From Verminephrobacter eiseniae EF01-2 (GTDB taxonomy: Bacteria > Pseudomonadota > Gammaproteobacteria > Burkholderiales > Burkholderiaceae_C), in contig NC_008786.1 of NCBI RefSeq assembly GCF_000015565.1, forward strand, positions 620,001 to 684,000: a stretch of 64,000 nt of DNA, read 5' to 3'. Of the stretch, positions 45,695 to 55,077 are shown one piece after another; positions within the stretch are counted from its first letter, which is position 1; every line of letters starts with the position of its first letter. Position numbers and translations under genes: made by a program. Below the pieces are notes generated by a model. It saw only the letters and a list, made by a program, of their open reading frames with translations. It had not been told where the DNA came from and ran no database searches.

Positions 45695-46971
45695 ACACGG
45701 TGCGCTTGTAGTTGTAGTCGATCACGCTGTCGCCATGGCCACGAAACAGGGCGGTGTGCAAGCGCAGGCTGCTTTTGCTGCCCCACCGGACCGCGCCCAG
45801 GGCCTGCAACCATTCCAGGCGCACCGATCCGCGGTTGCTGCGGGACAGCGTATGGCGCACCGTGGCGCCAAGCGTGTTGTACTGGTTCAGGTTCCAGAAT
45901 GCCGACAGCTCGGCGCGGCCGATGTAGTCGCTGATGCCGGGGTTGTCATCGCTGTCCGCGCTTTCCGGGATGCGCTCCCAGATGCGGGCGTTGACGCTCC
46001 AGCGCCGGTCCAACTCGATGCCGGTCATCAGGTAGACCCGGTTCCAACTGCGCGACAGGGGCTTGCTCTGGCCATTGGACTGGTGCACCAGTCCAATGCC
46101 GCTGTAGCGCCAGCGCCAGCCAAGCGGTAGCTGCGCCGTGCTCGGGTAGACGTAGATCAGTTCGGGTTCGTGGTCGGTGGTGCGAAAGGGGCGCGAGATG
46201 TCGGGCGTGAACAGTTGCCAGTACGACTGCTGGGTGTAGCCGAACCACAGCGAGTCCCTGAGCGTGGGCCAGTTCTGGGTGAGCAGGTCTTGGGCCAGCT
46301 TGGTGCGCACCGAGAGCTGGATCCGGTTTTCGGTGTGGCGGTAGGGGATGGATGTGGTGGCCGAGTTGCCCTCGGCGCTCGACAGGGGCTGGCGGTTCAC
46401 GCCGCTCGCTACCACGATCGACACGGTGATCGGCCGGTAGCCACGGAAGTTGAAGATGCCGCAGTCGCTGCCCGACTCCAGTTCCCAGAACCGCGCCAGG
46501 TCGCTGTACTGCGGGTCGCGGCAGCCGGCGTGCGCGCTGTCGCTGCTGCCGGGGTGCGGCGGCGGGCTGTCCACGGGCAGGGCGGATGCCGGGCGGGCCG
46601 AACGCGCCGAATGGTCTGAATTATCTGAACTGCCATCTGCACTGTCGGCGGAGGCGCCGGGCGCCTGCCAGTCCTGCTGCGCGGCCCATGCGTCAAAGCA
46701 GGCCAGGCGTGCCGGGTCGTTGCCGGACAGCGCGCTGCAGCGGCGCCAGGCGCTGCTGTCGGCCCCTGTGGCTGCGGGCATGGTCTGCGCCAGCGCGGCG
46801 CCTGCCGGGGCCAGCGCGGCCAGCAGCAGCGCGGCGCTGGCCAGGGACGGCACCAGGGGCCGCGCCACGGGTGTCAGCGCCAGGCCACCGGCATGGGGGG
46901 TCGTGTGGGCTGCTGGCGGTTGTGGCATGGTCACTTCGTGCTATCAAAAACAAATCTGTGACGGGCAGGCG

Positions 46972-49065
46972 TCAAGCCGTTGGCGCAGCGTGCGCGGCCT
47001 GGGTGGCCTGGGCGGCTTGGGTTTTTGCAGCGAACTCGGCGCGCAATGCCTTGAGCTTTGCACGCGGGTCCTCCCGGGTGGAGTTTTTGTCCAGTTCCAT
47101 GTCGGCGATGAAGCGGCTCGGCTGCGCGGCCACCATGTCGCGCCCCTTTTTGCGCTGGCGCGACCAGCTCACGGCCAGCGTGCGCTGGGCGCGGGTGATG
47201 CCCACGTACATCAGGCGGCGCTCTTCCTGCAGGCGCGCCAGCATGTCGTCGCCCAACGGCTGCCGGCGGCCTTCGTCGTCGTCGATCTTGAACGGCAGCA
47301 TGCCCTCGGTCACACCGGCCAGGATCACATGCGGCCACTCCAGCCCCTTGGCGGCATGCAGCGTCGACAGCGTCACCATGTCCTGCTCCTTCTCGTGCCC
47401 GGAGATGGTAGACAGCAGCGCAATGGTCTGCGACACCGCCAGCAGGCTCTTGCCGGGCTGGTCCGGCCCGGTCGCGCCGGTCTGCTCGTCGATCTGGCCG
47501 CCTGCGCGCTGGGCCATCCAGTCGCAAAACTCCAGCACGTTGCTCCAGCGGGCCGCGGCCCGTTGTTCGCTGTCCTCGCTGTCGTACAGGTGCTGCTCGT
47601 AGCCGATGTCCTTGAGCCATTGGTGCAAAAAGGCCAGGGACTGCCCGGCGCCATGCGTGTGGCGGGCGTTGTGTTCCAACTCGTTGATGTAGCGGCCGAA
47701 TGCGTGCAGGCCGTCGAGCGCGCGCTGGGGCACGGCGGCGGGCAACATGCCGTTGAACAGCGCGCCGAACAGGCTTTGCCGGTGCTGCGTGGCAAAGGCC
47801 CCCAGCGCTGCCAGCGTGGTGTGGCCAATGCCGCGCCTGGGGGCGGTGATGCTGCGCAAAAACGCCGGGTCGTCATCGTTGTTGAGCCACAGCCGGAACC
47901 AGGCGCACAGGTCCTTGATTTCTGCCCGGTCGAAAAAACTGGTGCCGCCCGACACCTTGTACGGGATGCTGGCCTTGCGCAGCGCTTTTTCAAACGGTTT
48001 GGCCAGGTGGTTGGCGCGGTACAGGATGGCAAAACCCTTCCAGTCCGGCGGCGGGTTGCTGGCCGCGCGCAGGCTCTGGATGCGGGCCACGGCGCGTTCG
48101 GCCTCATGCTCTTGATTGTCGGCAACCACGACGCGCACCGGCTCGCCTTCGCCCAACTCGCTGAACAGCGTTTTGGCAAACAGCTTGGGGTTGGGCGCTA
48201 TCACATGGTTGGCCGCGCGCAGGATGGCGTTGGTGGAGCGGTAGTTTTGTTCGAGCTGTATGACCTTGAGCTGCGGGAAGTCGATGGGCAGCTTTTTCAG
48301 GTTGTCCAGCGTGGCGCCGCGCCAGCCGTAGATCGACTGGTCATCGTCGCCCACGGCGGTGAAATGCCCACGCTCGCCCACCAGCAGCCGCAGCAACTCG
48401 TACTGCGTGCCGTTGGTGTCCTGGTATTCGTCCACCAGCACATGGCCCAGCGCTGCCTGCCATTTGGCGCGCAGTTCGGCAAAGTCGCGCAGCAGCCGCA
48501 GCGGCAGGCCGATCAGGTCGTCGAAATCCACGCTCTGGTAGGCCGTCAGGCGCTCTTCGTAGCGTGCCATCAGCGTGGCGATGCTGCGCTCGCCGTCGTC
48601 TGCGGCCCGGGCCAGCGCCTGCCCGGCGTTCAGGCCCATGTTCTTCCATTGGCTGATGGTCCATTGCCACTGCCGGGCGGTGGCCAGGTCGGTGGTGCCG
48701 CCGGCTGCGTCCTTCAGGATGCCGGTCACGTCATCGGCGTCGAGGATGCTGAACTGCGGCTTGAGGCCCAGCCGCGCGCCATCCGCGCGCAACATGCGCA
48801 CGCCCAGCGCGTGGAAGGTGCACACCAGCACCTCCTTGGCGCGGCGGCCAATCAGGCCCCGGGCACGCTCGCGCATCTCGGCCGCAGCCTTGTTGGTGAA
48901 GGTGATGGCGGCAATGCGCCCGGGTTCCAGGCCGCGCTCGATCATGTGGGCGATCTTGTGCGTGATCACCCGGGTCTTGCCCGAACCCGCGCCGGCCAGC
49001 ACCAGGCAGGCCCCGTCGGTGTAATGAATCGCCCGAAGCTGGGCAAGATTGAGACCGGCAGACAT
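46972..49065 (-). CDS. rep: ATP-dependent DNA helicase Rep
   Basis: A 697-residue superfamily 1A helicase. Walker A AGAGSGKT, motif Ia AITFTNKAAAEMRERA, motif II VLVDEYQDTNGTQYEL, motif III GDDDQSIYGWRGA, motif IV LEQNYRST, and motifs V/VI (VTLSTLHAAKGLEWPHVILA, EERRLMYVGITRAQRTL). The size and the start MSAGLNLAQLRAIHYTDGAC fit Rep better than UvrD, although the two are hard to separate by eye. The lysine/alanine-rich tail ends QAAQATQAAHAAPTA. Confidence 0.93.
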   Translation of the reverse strand: MSAGLNLAQLRAIHYTDGACLVLAGAGSGKTRVITHKIAHMIERGLEPGRIAAITFTNKAAAEMRERARGLIGRRAKEVLVCTFHALGVRMLRADGARLGLKPQFSILDADDVTGILKDAAGGTTDLATARQWQWTISQWKNMGLNAGQALARAADDGERSIATLMARYEERLTAYQSVDFDDLIGLPLRLLRDFAELRAKWQAALGHVLVDEYQDTNGTQYELLRLLVGERGHFTAVGDDDQSIYGWRGATLDNLKKLPIDFPQLKVIQLEQNYRSTNAILRAANHVIAPNPKLFAKTLFSELGEGEPVRVVVADNQEHEAERAVARIQSLRAASNPPPDWKGFAILYRANHLAKPFEKALRKASIPYKVSGGTSFFDRAEIKDLCAWFRLWLNNDDDPAFLRSITAPRRGIGHTTLAALGAFATQHRQSLFGALFNGMLPAAVPQRALDGLHAFGRYINELEHNARHTHGAGQSLAFLHQWLKDIGYEQHLYDSEDSEQRAAARWSNVLEFCDWMAQRAGGQIDEQTGATGPDQPGKSLLAVSQTIALLSTISGHEKEQDMVTLSTLHAAKGLEWPHVILAGVTEGMLPFKIDDDEGRRQPLGDDMLARLQEERRLMYVGITRAQRTLAVSWSRQRKKGRDMVAAQPSRFIADMELDKNSTREDPRAKLKALRAEFAAKTQAAQATQAAHAAPTA

Positions 49066-49320
49066 GAGGGCACAGGGCGCGGGCAAGAAGGCGAACCGGG
49101 CGCTGGCGACTGGCGACCAGCGCCCCCGAGCGCGCAATGATACCGGCGCGCACGCAACGATGAGTAACTGGCAACGGATGCCAGGCTGGCGCCATCTGCC
49201 CTGCCGGCGCCCGGTAGCGCGCCTGGCCGTTTGCCGGGCATGGCCCGGCGGGCATGGCGGCCCGGGATTGCATTTCGGCAAGGGCGGGGGCATAGTCAGT
49301 CCATGTCAACGGATACACAC

Positions 49321-49484
49321 TAGTGTCGCGTCACCGATCATCTGTCGGTCTGCGCTGGCCATCGAAGCGCATCGCGGCGTTGCATCGCTTGCCAATACGC
49401 TCGGTATGGGCTGCGCGATGCGCCTTGCGCTGCGCTCCGATGGCTGCGCGCAGCCTACGACATCTGACCGGTGACGCGACACCA
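49321..49484 (+). mobile_element. MITE-like repeat, copy 7
   Basis: A 164-bp copy, left flank CTAG, right end changed to CACCAG (T to C in the terminal TA). It stands directly before the terminator upstream of hpf. Confidence 0.92.
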
Positions 49485-49492
49485 GTTCGCCG

Positions 49493-49526
49493 AGCCGCTC
49501 CTCTGCTCCGGGGCGGCTTTTTTTCC
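49493..49526 (+). terminator. Rho-independent terminator just upstream of hpf
   Basis: Stem AGCCGCTCC / GGGGCGGCT (9 bp with one T-G pair), 8-nt loop, followed by eight T. The T-run ends 25 bp before the hpf ATG. It may be the terminator of a lost upstream gene or act as an attenuator in the hpf leader. Confidence 0.8.
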
Positions 49527-49551
49527 ACCTTGCGTTACGGAGACTTCATTC

Positions 49552-49887
49552 ATGAACTTGACGATCAGCGGTCACCACCTCGAAGTAACCCCCGCCTTGC
49601 GCAGCTACGTCACCACCAAGCTGGACCGGATCACCCGGCATTTTGACCAGGTTGTCGATGTCAAGGTGCTGCTGACGATAGAAAAACAAAAGGAGAAAGA
49701 AAAACGCCAGCGAGCGGAATGCAACATCCATGTCAAAGGCTGTGACCTGTTTGCCGAAAGTTCCCACGCCGACCTGTACGCGGCGGTCGACGAACTGGTC
49801 GACAAGCTCGACCGCCAGGTAGTGCGCCACAAGGATCGCTTGCAGGACCACCACCACGAAGCCGCCAAGCGCGAATTGCACGTGTAG
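49552..49887 (+). CDS. hpf: Ribosome hibernation promoting factor
   Basis: A 111-residue protein of the HPF/RaiA family, starting [20 protein letters not shown] with a good ribosome binding site (TACGGAGAC). It keeps the β-α-β-β-β-α pattern: [20 protein letters not shown], an [20 protein letters not shown] strand pair and [20 protein letters not shown]. It binds the 30S decoding centre and makes dormant 100S ribosomes in stationary phase. It is usually the gene right after rpoN; here rpoN is 21 kb upstream. It is followed by its own terminator. Confidence 0.95.
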   Translation: MNLTISGHHLEVTPALRSYVTTKLDRITRHFDQVVDVKVLLTIEKQKEKEKRQRAECNIHVKGCDLFAESSHADLYAAVDELVDKLDRQVVRHKDRLQDHHHEAAKRELHV

Positions 49888-49914
49888 AGGATGCGCCTCC
49901 CGCCTGCGGCAGGC

Positions 49915-49940
49915 AACCGCCCACCCGGGCGGTTTTTTTA
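49915..49940 (+). terminator. Rho-independent terminator after hpf
   Basis: Stem AACCGCCC / GGGCGGTT, 5-nt loop, followed by T5-T7, 28 bp after the hpf stop. It separates hpf from ptsN. Confidence 0.88.
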
Positions 49941-49998
49941 TTGCCTGGCTTGCCCGGCCGGCGCGACAATACCTGTGCATAATTTGTTACTCCTGACC

Positions 49999-50466
49999 AT
50001 GAACCGACTTGCCGCCATCCTGCCCTCTGCCCAAGTGCTCGTGAGCGTGGACGCCACCAGCAAGAAGCGCGTTTTTGAAGAAGTGGGCCTGCTGTTCGAG
50101 AGCCAGCACGGCCTCTCGCGGGCGTTGATCACCGACAGCCTGCTGGCGCGCGAACGCCTGGGCTCCACCGGCCTGGGCCATGGCGTGGCCATTCCCCACG
50201 GACGTGTCAAGGGCCTGAAGATGCCGATGGCGGCCGTGTTCCAGATGCTCCACCCGATCAGCGGCTATGCCCCGGACGAGTTGCCGGTCAGTTTGCTGTT
50301 CTTTCTGCTGGTGCCCGGGACGGCCATGGAAGAGCACTTGGCGATCCTCTCGGAGATTGCCGAGTTGCTCAGCGACTCCGCGTTGCGCGAAAAGCTCAAG
50401 GCCTGCACCGATGCCGCCGAGCTGCATGGCATGATCGCCGGCTGGCAGTCGACGCAAACAGATTGA
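49999..50466 (+). CDS. ptsN: PTS IIA-like nitrogen regulatory protein PtsN
   Basis: A 155-residue EIIA-Ntr protein starting MNRLAAILPSAQVLVSVDAT. The phosphorylated histidine is His67 in GLGHGVAIPHGRVKGL, with the typical LLARERLGSTGLGHG before it and LLFFLLVPGTAMEEHL after. It relays the nitrogen phosphotransferase state to K+ transport and other targets. It lies between hpf and hprK. The ATG at 49999 was preferred over upstream starts inside the terminator. Confidence 0.95.
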   Translation: MNRLAAILPSAQVLVSVDATSKKRVFEEVGLLFESQHGLSRALITDSLLARERLGSTGLGHGVAIPHGRVKGLKMPMAAVFQMLHPISGYAPDELPVSLLFFLLVPGTAMEEHLAILSEIAELLSDSALREKLKACTDAAELHGMIAGWQSTQTD

Positions 50467-50574
50467 AGTGACACGCCCCCCCATGTCACCTGCGGCGTCC
50501 GTGCGGGCCGTGTCCGTTTCATCTGCTGCGGCGGACGCGCAGCGCGATGAGCAACCGAAGGGGCCTGGACTGCC

Positions 50575-51531
50575 GTGAAGCCTAATGTCGTCAGCGCCGA
50601 TGCCCTGTTCGAGGAATTCCGTGGCCCGCTGAAATGGGAGTGGGTCGCGGGCCTGGGGGCGAGCGAGCGCCGTTTCGATGAAGTGGTGGTGCGCCTGGCG
50701 AGCTCCGGGGCCGATCTGGTCGGTTACCTGAACTACATCCATCCCTACCGCGTGCAGATACTGGGTGAGCGCGAAATCGCTTACCTGGGCAGCGCTTCGC
50801 CCGACGATTGCAAGCGCCGCATCGCCCGCATCGTGACGCTGGAGCCGCCGGTGCTGGTGCTGGCCGACAACCAGACCGCGCCGGACGCCCTGGTGTCGAT
50901 GTGCGAGCGGGCCCAGATTCCGATGTTCTCCACGCAGGAGTCGGCGGCCTTCGTCATCGACGTGCTGCGCGCCTACCTGTCCAAGCATTTTGCCGACCGC
51001 ACCACCATGCACGGCGTGTTCATGGACATCCTGGGGCTGGGCGTGATGATCACCGGCGAATCGGGCCTGGGCAAGAGCGAGTTGGGGCTGGAATTGATCT
51101 CGCGCGGCAACGGCCTGGTGGCCGACGATTCGGTGGACCTGTTTCGCATCAACCAGACCACCATCGAGGGCAAATGCCCCGAACTGCTGCAAAACCTGCT
51201 GGAGGTGCGCGGCATCGGCCTGCTCGACATCCGCGCCATCTTTGGCGAGACCGCCGTGCGGCGCAAGATGCGCCTCAAACTCATCGTGCACCTGGTGCGC
51301 AAGGAAACGCTCGAGCGCGACTACGAGCGCCTGCCCTACGAACCCCTGACGCAGGATGTGCTGGGCGTGCCGGTGCTCAAGGTGGTGATACAGGTGGTGG
51401 CCGGGCGCAACATCGCGGTGCTGGTGGAAGCGGCCGTGCGCAACACCATCTTGCAACTGCGCGGAATCGATACCTACCAGGAATTCGTCGAGCGCCACCG
51501 CCGCGCGATGGAGCACGACAACGGGCGCTGA
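50575..51531 (+). CDS. hprK: HPr kinase/phosphorylase
   Basis: A 318-residue bifunctional enzyme that phosphorylates HPr on Ser and also removes the phosphate. The P-loop is GESGLGKS (residues 161-168). The HprK signature [20 protein letters not shown] follows, and the C-terminal ends [13 protein letters not shown]. The start is GTG. In proteobacteria it occurs with ptsN and rpoN and probably controls PTS-Ntr output. The gene normally continues into rapZ; here fur follows on the other strand. Confidence 0.95.
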   Translation: MKPNVVSADALFEEFRGPLKWEWVAGLGASERRFDEVVVRLASSGADLVGYLNYIHPYRVQILGEREIAYLGSASPDDCKRRIARIVTLEPPVLVLADNQTAPDALVSMCERAQIPMFSTQESAAFVIDVLRAYLSKHFADRTTMHGVFMDILGLGVMITGESGLGKSELGLELISRGNGLVADDSVDLFRINQTTIEGKCPELLQNLLEVRGIGLLDIRAIFGETAVRRKMRLKLIVHLVRKETLERDYERLPYEPLTQDVLGVPVLKVVIQVVAGRNIAVLVEAAVRNTILQLRGIDTYQEFVERHRRAMEHDNGR

Positions 51532-51547
51532 GCGTCGTGCATGGGCG

Positions 51548-51964
51548 TCATCTTTGCGCGCAACTGGCGCATTGGCCGTACAAGGCCATCGTGTGGTCTT
51601 GCACCACCCAGCCCTTGGTCTTGGCCACCGACTGCTGGCGCTTTTCTATCTCGGGGTCGTAGAACTCCTCCACCTTGCCGCAGGAGGTGCAGATGAAGTG
51701 GTCGTGGTGCAGCCCCTCGTTGAGTTCATACACCGACTTGCCACTCTCGAAGTTGCTGCGGCTCAGGATGCCGGCCTGCGCGAACTGTGTCAGCACCCGG
51801 TACACCGTGGCCAGGCCAATGTCCGTGCGCTCTTGCAGCAGCACGCGAAAAACGTCTTCGGCAGTCATGTGGCGCTGGCTGCCCTTTTGGAAGATATCCA
51901 GAATCTTCAGGCGCGGCAGCGTGGCCTTCAGGCCCGTGCTTTTGAGTTCGTCGATATTGGTCAT
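51548..51964 (-). CDS. fur: Ferric uptake regulator Fur
   Basis: A 138-residue iron-responsive repressor starting [20 protein letters not shown]. The winged helix ([20 protein letters not shown] then [11 protein letters not shown]) is followed by the metal-binding dimerisation domain with [16 protein letters not shown] and the C-terminal pair CASC. The gene is convergent with hprK. A MITE copy begins 88 bp upstream of its start codon, so the promoter region is only this interval or lies within the repeat. Confidence 0.96.
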   Translation of the reverse strand: MTNIDELKSTGLKATLPRLKILDIFQKGSQRHMTAEDVFRVLLQERTDIGLATVYRVLTQFAQAGILSRSNFESGKSVYELNEGLHHDHFICTSCGKVEEFYDPEIEKRQQSVAKTKGWVVQDHTMALYGQCASCAQR

Positions 51965-52374
51965 GGGATGCTCTTTCGGGTGCGGGCCGGCACCGTGTTC
52001 CAGGCAGGGGCCTGACGCAATGCTGCAACAGGGCCGGGGCCGCAGTCGGGCTAGTGTCGTGTCACGGATCAGATGTCGTAGGCTGCGCGCAGCCATCGGA
52101 GCGCAGCGCAAGGCGCATCGCGCAGCCAATACCGAGCGTATTGGCAAGCGATGCAACGCCGCGCTGCGCTTCGATGGCCAGCGCAGACCGACAGATGATC
52201 AGTGACGCGACACTAGTCGCGTCCGGCCGGTAGTGCCCAGTGTATCGGAGGGATGCCGTGCCTGCCTTTCCATCCCGGGGTACCGCCGCATGGAACAGGG
52301 CCATCCGTTTCGACCGCTGCGGCGATGATTACAATGGCGCACACAAACACCATAAATCTCACATTTTCCCGCCC
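51965..52374. other. Divergent intergenic region of fur with MITE copy 8
   Basis: 410 bp between the divergent starts of fur and the COG3014-like gene. It has 87 bp upstream of fur, then MITE copy 8 (52052-52215), then 159 bp upstream of the lipoprotein operon. No clear Fur box was identified by eye. Confidence 0.55.
52052..52215 (-). mobile_element. MITE-like repeat, copy 8
   Basis: A 164-bp copy, inverted orientation, CTAG on both flanks, with single substitutions near each end (GTGTCGTGTCAC and AGTGACGCGACAC). It sits in the fur upstream region. Confidence 0.92.
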
Positions 52375-53937
52375 ATGACCGATCATCAGCCCCGTTTTTG
52401 CCCGCGCCTCGTGTGGGCGTTGGCGTTCAGCGCCGCCGTCGCGGGTTGCGCCACGCAAAGCTACGACAAGCAGACCGCCGACATGCAAAACGCGGGGCGC
52501 GCAGGTGGCATTCCAGCGGCGCTGGCACAGCTCGAAAGCACGGCCAAGACCGGCGAAGAAAAAGCCGCGCTACTGTACAACATGGAGCGCGGCGAGTTGT
52601 TGCGCATGGAGCGCCGCTACCCCGACAGCACCCAAGCCTTTCTGCAGGCCGACAGCAAGGTCAAGGAATGGGAAGACACCGCCAAGACCAACCCCGACAA
52701 ACTGATGGGCATGCTCGGCGCCGCGCTGATCAGCGAGCGCCTGAAGGGCTATGAAGGCCAGGACTATGAAAAGGTCTGGCTGACCACGCGCCTGGCGCTC
52801 AACCGCATGGCCGTGGGTGACTTCGACAACGCCCGGGTGGACATCAAGCGCACCCACGAACGCGAAGCCATCATTGCCGAATTCCGCGCCAAGGAAACCC
52901 TGGCGGCGGAAGAGCAGGCCAAGTCCAATGGCGCCAGATCGGGCAGCAAGGAAATCAACGGCTACCCGGTGGAGACTCTCGACGACCCGGAGGTGCTGGC
53001 CCTGAAGAACAGCTACCAGAACGCGCTGAGCCATTACCTGGCCGGCTTTTTGTACGAGATACTCAACGAGCCCGGCATGGCGGCGCCCGGCTACCGCAAG
53101 GCCATCGAGCTCAAGCCCGAGACGCAGGTGCTCGAAGAGGGCCTGCAGGGTCTGGACCACCGCACCAGCATCACCTGGCAGCGCCGCCAGCGCATGACCG
53201 ATGTGCTCTTCGTGGTCGAAGCCGGCGACGCCCCGGCCCGCAAGCCCCAGGCTTTCACGCTGCCGGTGCCCACCAGCCGCGGCATGGTCACGGCCAGCAT
53301 CTCCTACCCGGTGATCGCGCCATCGCAAGACCCGCTGCTGACCCGCCTGTCGGCCGCCGGCGCCCATTTCAAGCTGGAAAAAGTGGTGGACGTGAACGTG
53401 ATGGCGCGCCGCGCGCTCAAGGACGAAATGCCCGGCATGGTGCTGCGCAGCTTCACCCGCGCCCTGACCAAGGGCGTGTTGCAAAACGAGTTGCAAAAGC
53501 AGGGCGGCCTGATCGGTGGCCTGATTGGCGCGGCCGCTTCTGTCGCCACCGAGCAGGCCGACGACCGCATGTGGCGCATGTTGCCCGGCCGCGTGTATGT
53601 GGCCCGTGGCTACCTGCCGCCCGGCGAGCACAGCATCGCCATCGACGGCCGCGAACTGCCCGCGCGCATCAGGATCGATGGCCAGTACGCGCTGGTGCCG
53701 CTGCGCATGTATGAAAACAGCGTGCTGATCGGTGATGTGGCGACACTGGGCCAGCTACCCGGCGCGGCCCCTGCCGTGGCAGCGCCTGCGCCCCCCGCTG
53801 CAGCAGCGCCTGCGGTGGCGCCTGTGGTGGTGCCTGCGGTGGCACCCGTGACGCCCGCAGCCGCGCCGCGCGCCAACAAGCGCCCCCGTCCGGCACCCAA
53901 GCCTGGCGCCAAGCCCGCGCAGGTTGCCAAGCCCTGA
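52375..53937 (+). CDS. COG3014-like lipoprotein
   Basis: A 520-residue lipoprotein: N-terminus with hydrophobic WALAFSAAVAGCATQS and a lipobox Cys. A long helical, TPR-like region follows (residues about 50-260, e.g. AALLYNMERGELLRMERRYP, ALSHYLAGFLYEILNEPGMA). A β-rich domain comes next, and a Pro/Ala/Val-rich tail (residues about 455-520) that could cross the periplasm or bind peptidoglycan. It is the first gene of a four-gene envelope operon with YcfL-like and LpoB/CsgG-like genes. Homologues are conserved but uncharacterised as far as I know. Confidence 0.8.
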   Translation: MTDHQPRFCPRLVWALAFSAAVAGCATQSYDKQTADMQNAGRAGGIPAALAQLESTAKTGEEKAALLYNMERGELLRMERRYPDSTQAFLQADSKVKEWEDTAKTNPDKLMGMLGAALISERLKGYEGQDYEKVWLTTRLALNRMAVGDFDNARVDIKRTHEREAIIAEFRAKETLAAEEQAKSNGARSGSKEINGYPVETLDDPEVLALKNSYQNALSHYLAGFLYEILNEPGMAAPGYRKAIELKPETQVLEEGLQGLDHRTSITWQRRQRMTDVLFVVEAGDAPARKPQAFTLPVPTSRGMVTASISYPVIAPSQDPLLTRLSAAGAHFKLEKVVDVNVMARRALKDEMPGMVLRSFTRALTKGVLQNELQKQGGLIGGLIGAAASVATEQADDRMWRMLPGRVYVARGYLPPGEHSIAIDGRELPARIRIDGQYALVPLRMYENSVLIGDVATLGQLPGAAPAVAAPAPPAAAAPAVAPVVVPAVAPVTPAAAPRANKRPRPAPKPGAKPAQVAKP

Positions 53938-54011
53938 GGCAACCGTACCGTACCGTCCCTTTCCCAACCCATCGACCCATCGATCCCATTCCGAACGAAG
54001 GAACCTCTGGC

Positions 54012-54407
54012 ATGAGAACCCGTTTTGCCCTGCCGGCCCTGTGCGCGGCCCTGATGATGCTGACCGGCACCGCCGGCGCCCAGTTGCACGACCCGGCCAC
54101 ACCGCCGGCCGTGGCCGCCAAGATTGCGCTGCGCGGCGAGGCCAACGGCATCGCCGTGCGCGAGATGCGCATCCTGCGCAAGAACGACATCCTGACCGTG
54201 CAGGCCGACCTGTCCAACACGGGCCGCAGCGACCGCACCATGTTCTACCGTTTCAGTTGGCTGGACAGCATCGGCAGCCCGGTCGGCGATGGCGAATCAT
54301 GGAAGCAGATCAGCGTACTGGGCCTGGGCCGGCAAACCGTCAAGAGCGTGGCGCCGACCAGCGCGGCGATCGATCTGCGTCTTGAAATGAATGTGCAACC
54401 GCGTTAG
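54012..54407 (+). CDS. YcfL-like (DUF1425) periplasmic protein
   Basis: A 131-residue protein with a signal peptide (MRTRFALPALCAALMMLTGT then AGA). The mature part has a β-sandwich pattern like YcfL/DUF1425: KNDILTVQADLSNTGRSDRT followed by MFYRFSWLDSIGSPVGDGES. In E. coli ycfL sits next to lpoB (ycfM), and here it precedes an LpoB-like gene. This suggests a role in the outer membrane near peptidoglycan synthesis, although no activity is known. It lies 74 bp after the COG3014-like gene. Confidence 0.78.
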   Translation: MRTRFALPALCAALMMLTGTAGAQLHDPATPPAVAAKIALRGEANGIAVREMRILRKNDILTVQADLSNTGRSDRTMFYRFSWLDSIGSPVGDGESWKQISVLGLGRQTVKSVAPTSAAIDLRLEMNVQPR

Positions 54408-54436
54408 CGCCTGCGCCCCTTTTGGAATCGAGCACC

Positions 54437-55054
54437 ATGCAACAACGACACACCCTCCGGCGCAGCGCGCTGATCCTGGCCCTTGCGGCCGGCACCCTGG
54501 CCCTGTCGGCCTGCCAGGGACTGTCCTCGCCTACGGTGAGATTCGATCGCGAGGTCAACTACGGCGACGCCAAGGCGGTCGAGTTGGTCACCAACGAGTT
54601 CGGCTCCACCGACCTGCAGATGATTGCCGAGAAGATGACCGGCGGGCTGCTCGAAACCGGCATCTTCCAGGGCCGCCCCACGGTGACGATCTCCACCGTG
54701 AAGAACAAGACCAGCGAATACATAGACACCACCAACGTGATGAACTCGATACAGACCGCGCTGGTCAAGTCGGGCAAGGTGCGCTTCGCGCGCTCGATCA
54801 ACGAGATGCAGCAGGGCGTCGACGAGTTGCAGCGCCAGAACCAGAGCGGCCTGTACCGGCAGGGCAGCACCGCCAAAATGGGCCAGATGACGGCGGCCAA
54901 ATACAGCATGGAGGGCGAGTTGACCAGCATCGTCAAGCAAAGCAGCGCGACCAAGGACGTGTACTACAAGTTCACGCTCAAGCTGTTCGATGTGCAGGAA
55001 GGCACGATCGAATGGCAGGACGAGAAAGAAATCCGCAAAACCAGCAAGCGCTGA
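54437..55054 (+). CDS. LpoB-like penicillin-binding protein activator (lipoprotein)
   Basis: A 205-residue lipoprotein starting MQQRHTLRRSALILALAAGT with lipobox LSAC. The LpoB (COG3417) domain is recognisable: FGSTDLQMIAEKMTGGLLET, VTISTVKNKTSEYIDTTNVM, NSIQTALVKSGKVRFARSIN. In E. coli LpoB activates PBP1B from the outer membrane. It lies 30 bp after the YcfL-like gene and 23 bp before the next. An in-frame ATG at 54422 would add five residues. Confidence 0.85.
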   Translation: MQQRHTLRRSALILALAAGTLALSACQGLSSPTVRFDREVNYGDAKAVELVTNEFGSTDLQMIAEKMTGGLLETGIFQGRPTVTISTVKNKTSEYIDTTNVMNSIQTALVKSGKVRFARSINEMQQGVDELQRQNQSGLYRQGSTAKMGQMTAAKYSMEGELTSIVKQSSATKDVYYKFTLKLFDVQEGTIEWQDEKEIRKTSKR

Positions 55055-55077
55055 GCGGCGCCCCCGGAGTCAACACC

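Larger units (their letters stand above)
49066..49551. other. Upstream region of hpf with MITE copy 7 and a terminator
   Basis: 486 bp between the divergent rep and hpf starts. About 255 bp next to rep show no gene, then comes MITE copy 7 (49321-49484), then a strong plus-strand terminator at 49493-49526, only 25 bp from the hpf start. No plus-strand gene lies upstream that the terminator would serve. Confidence 0.6.
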
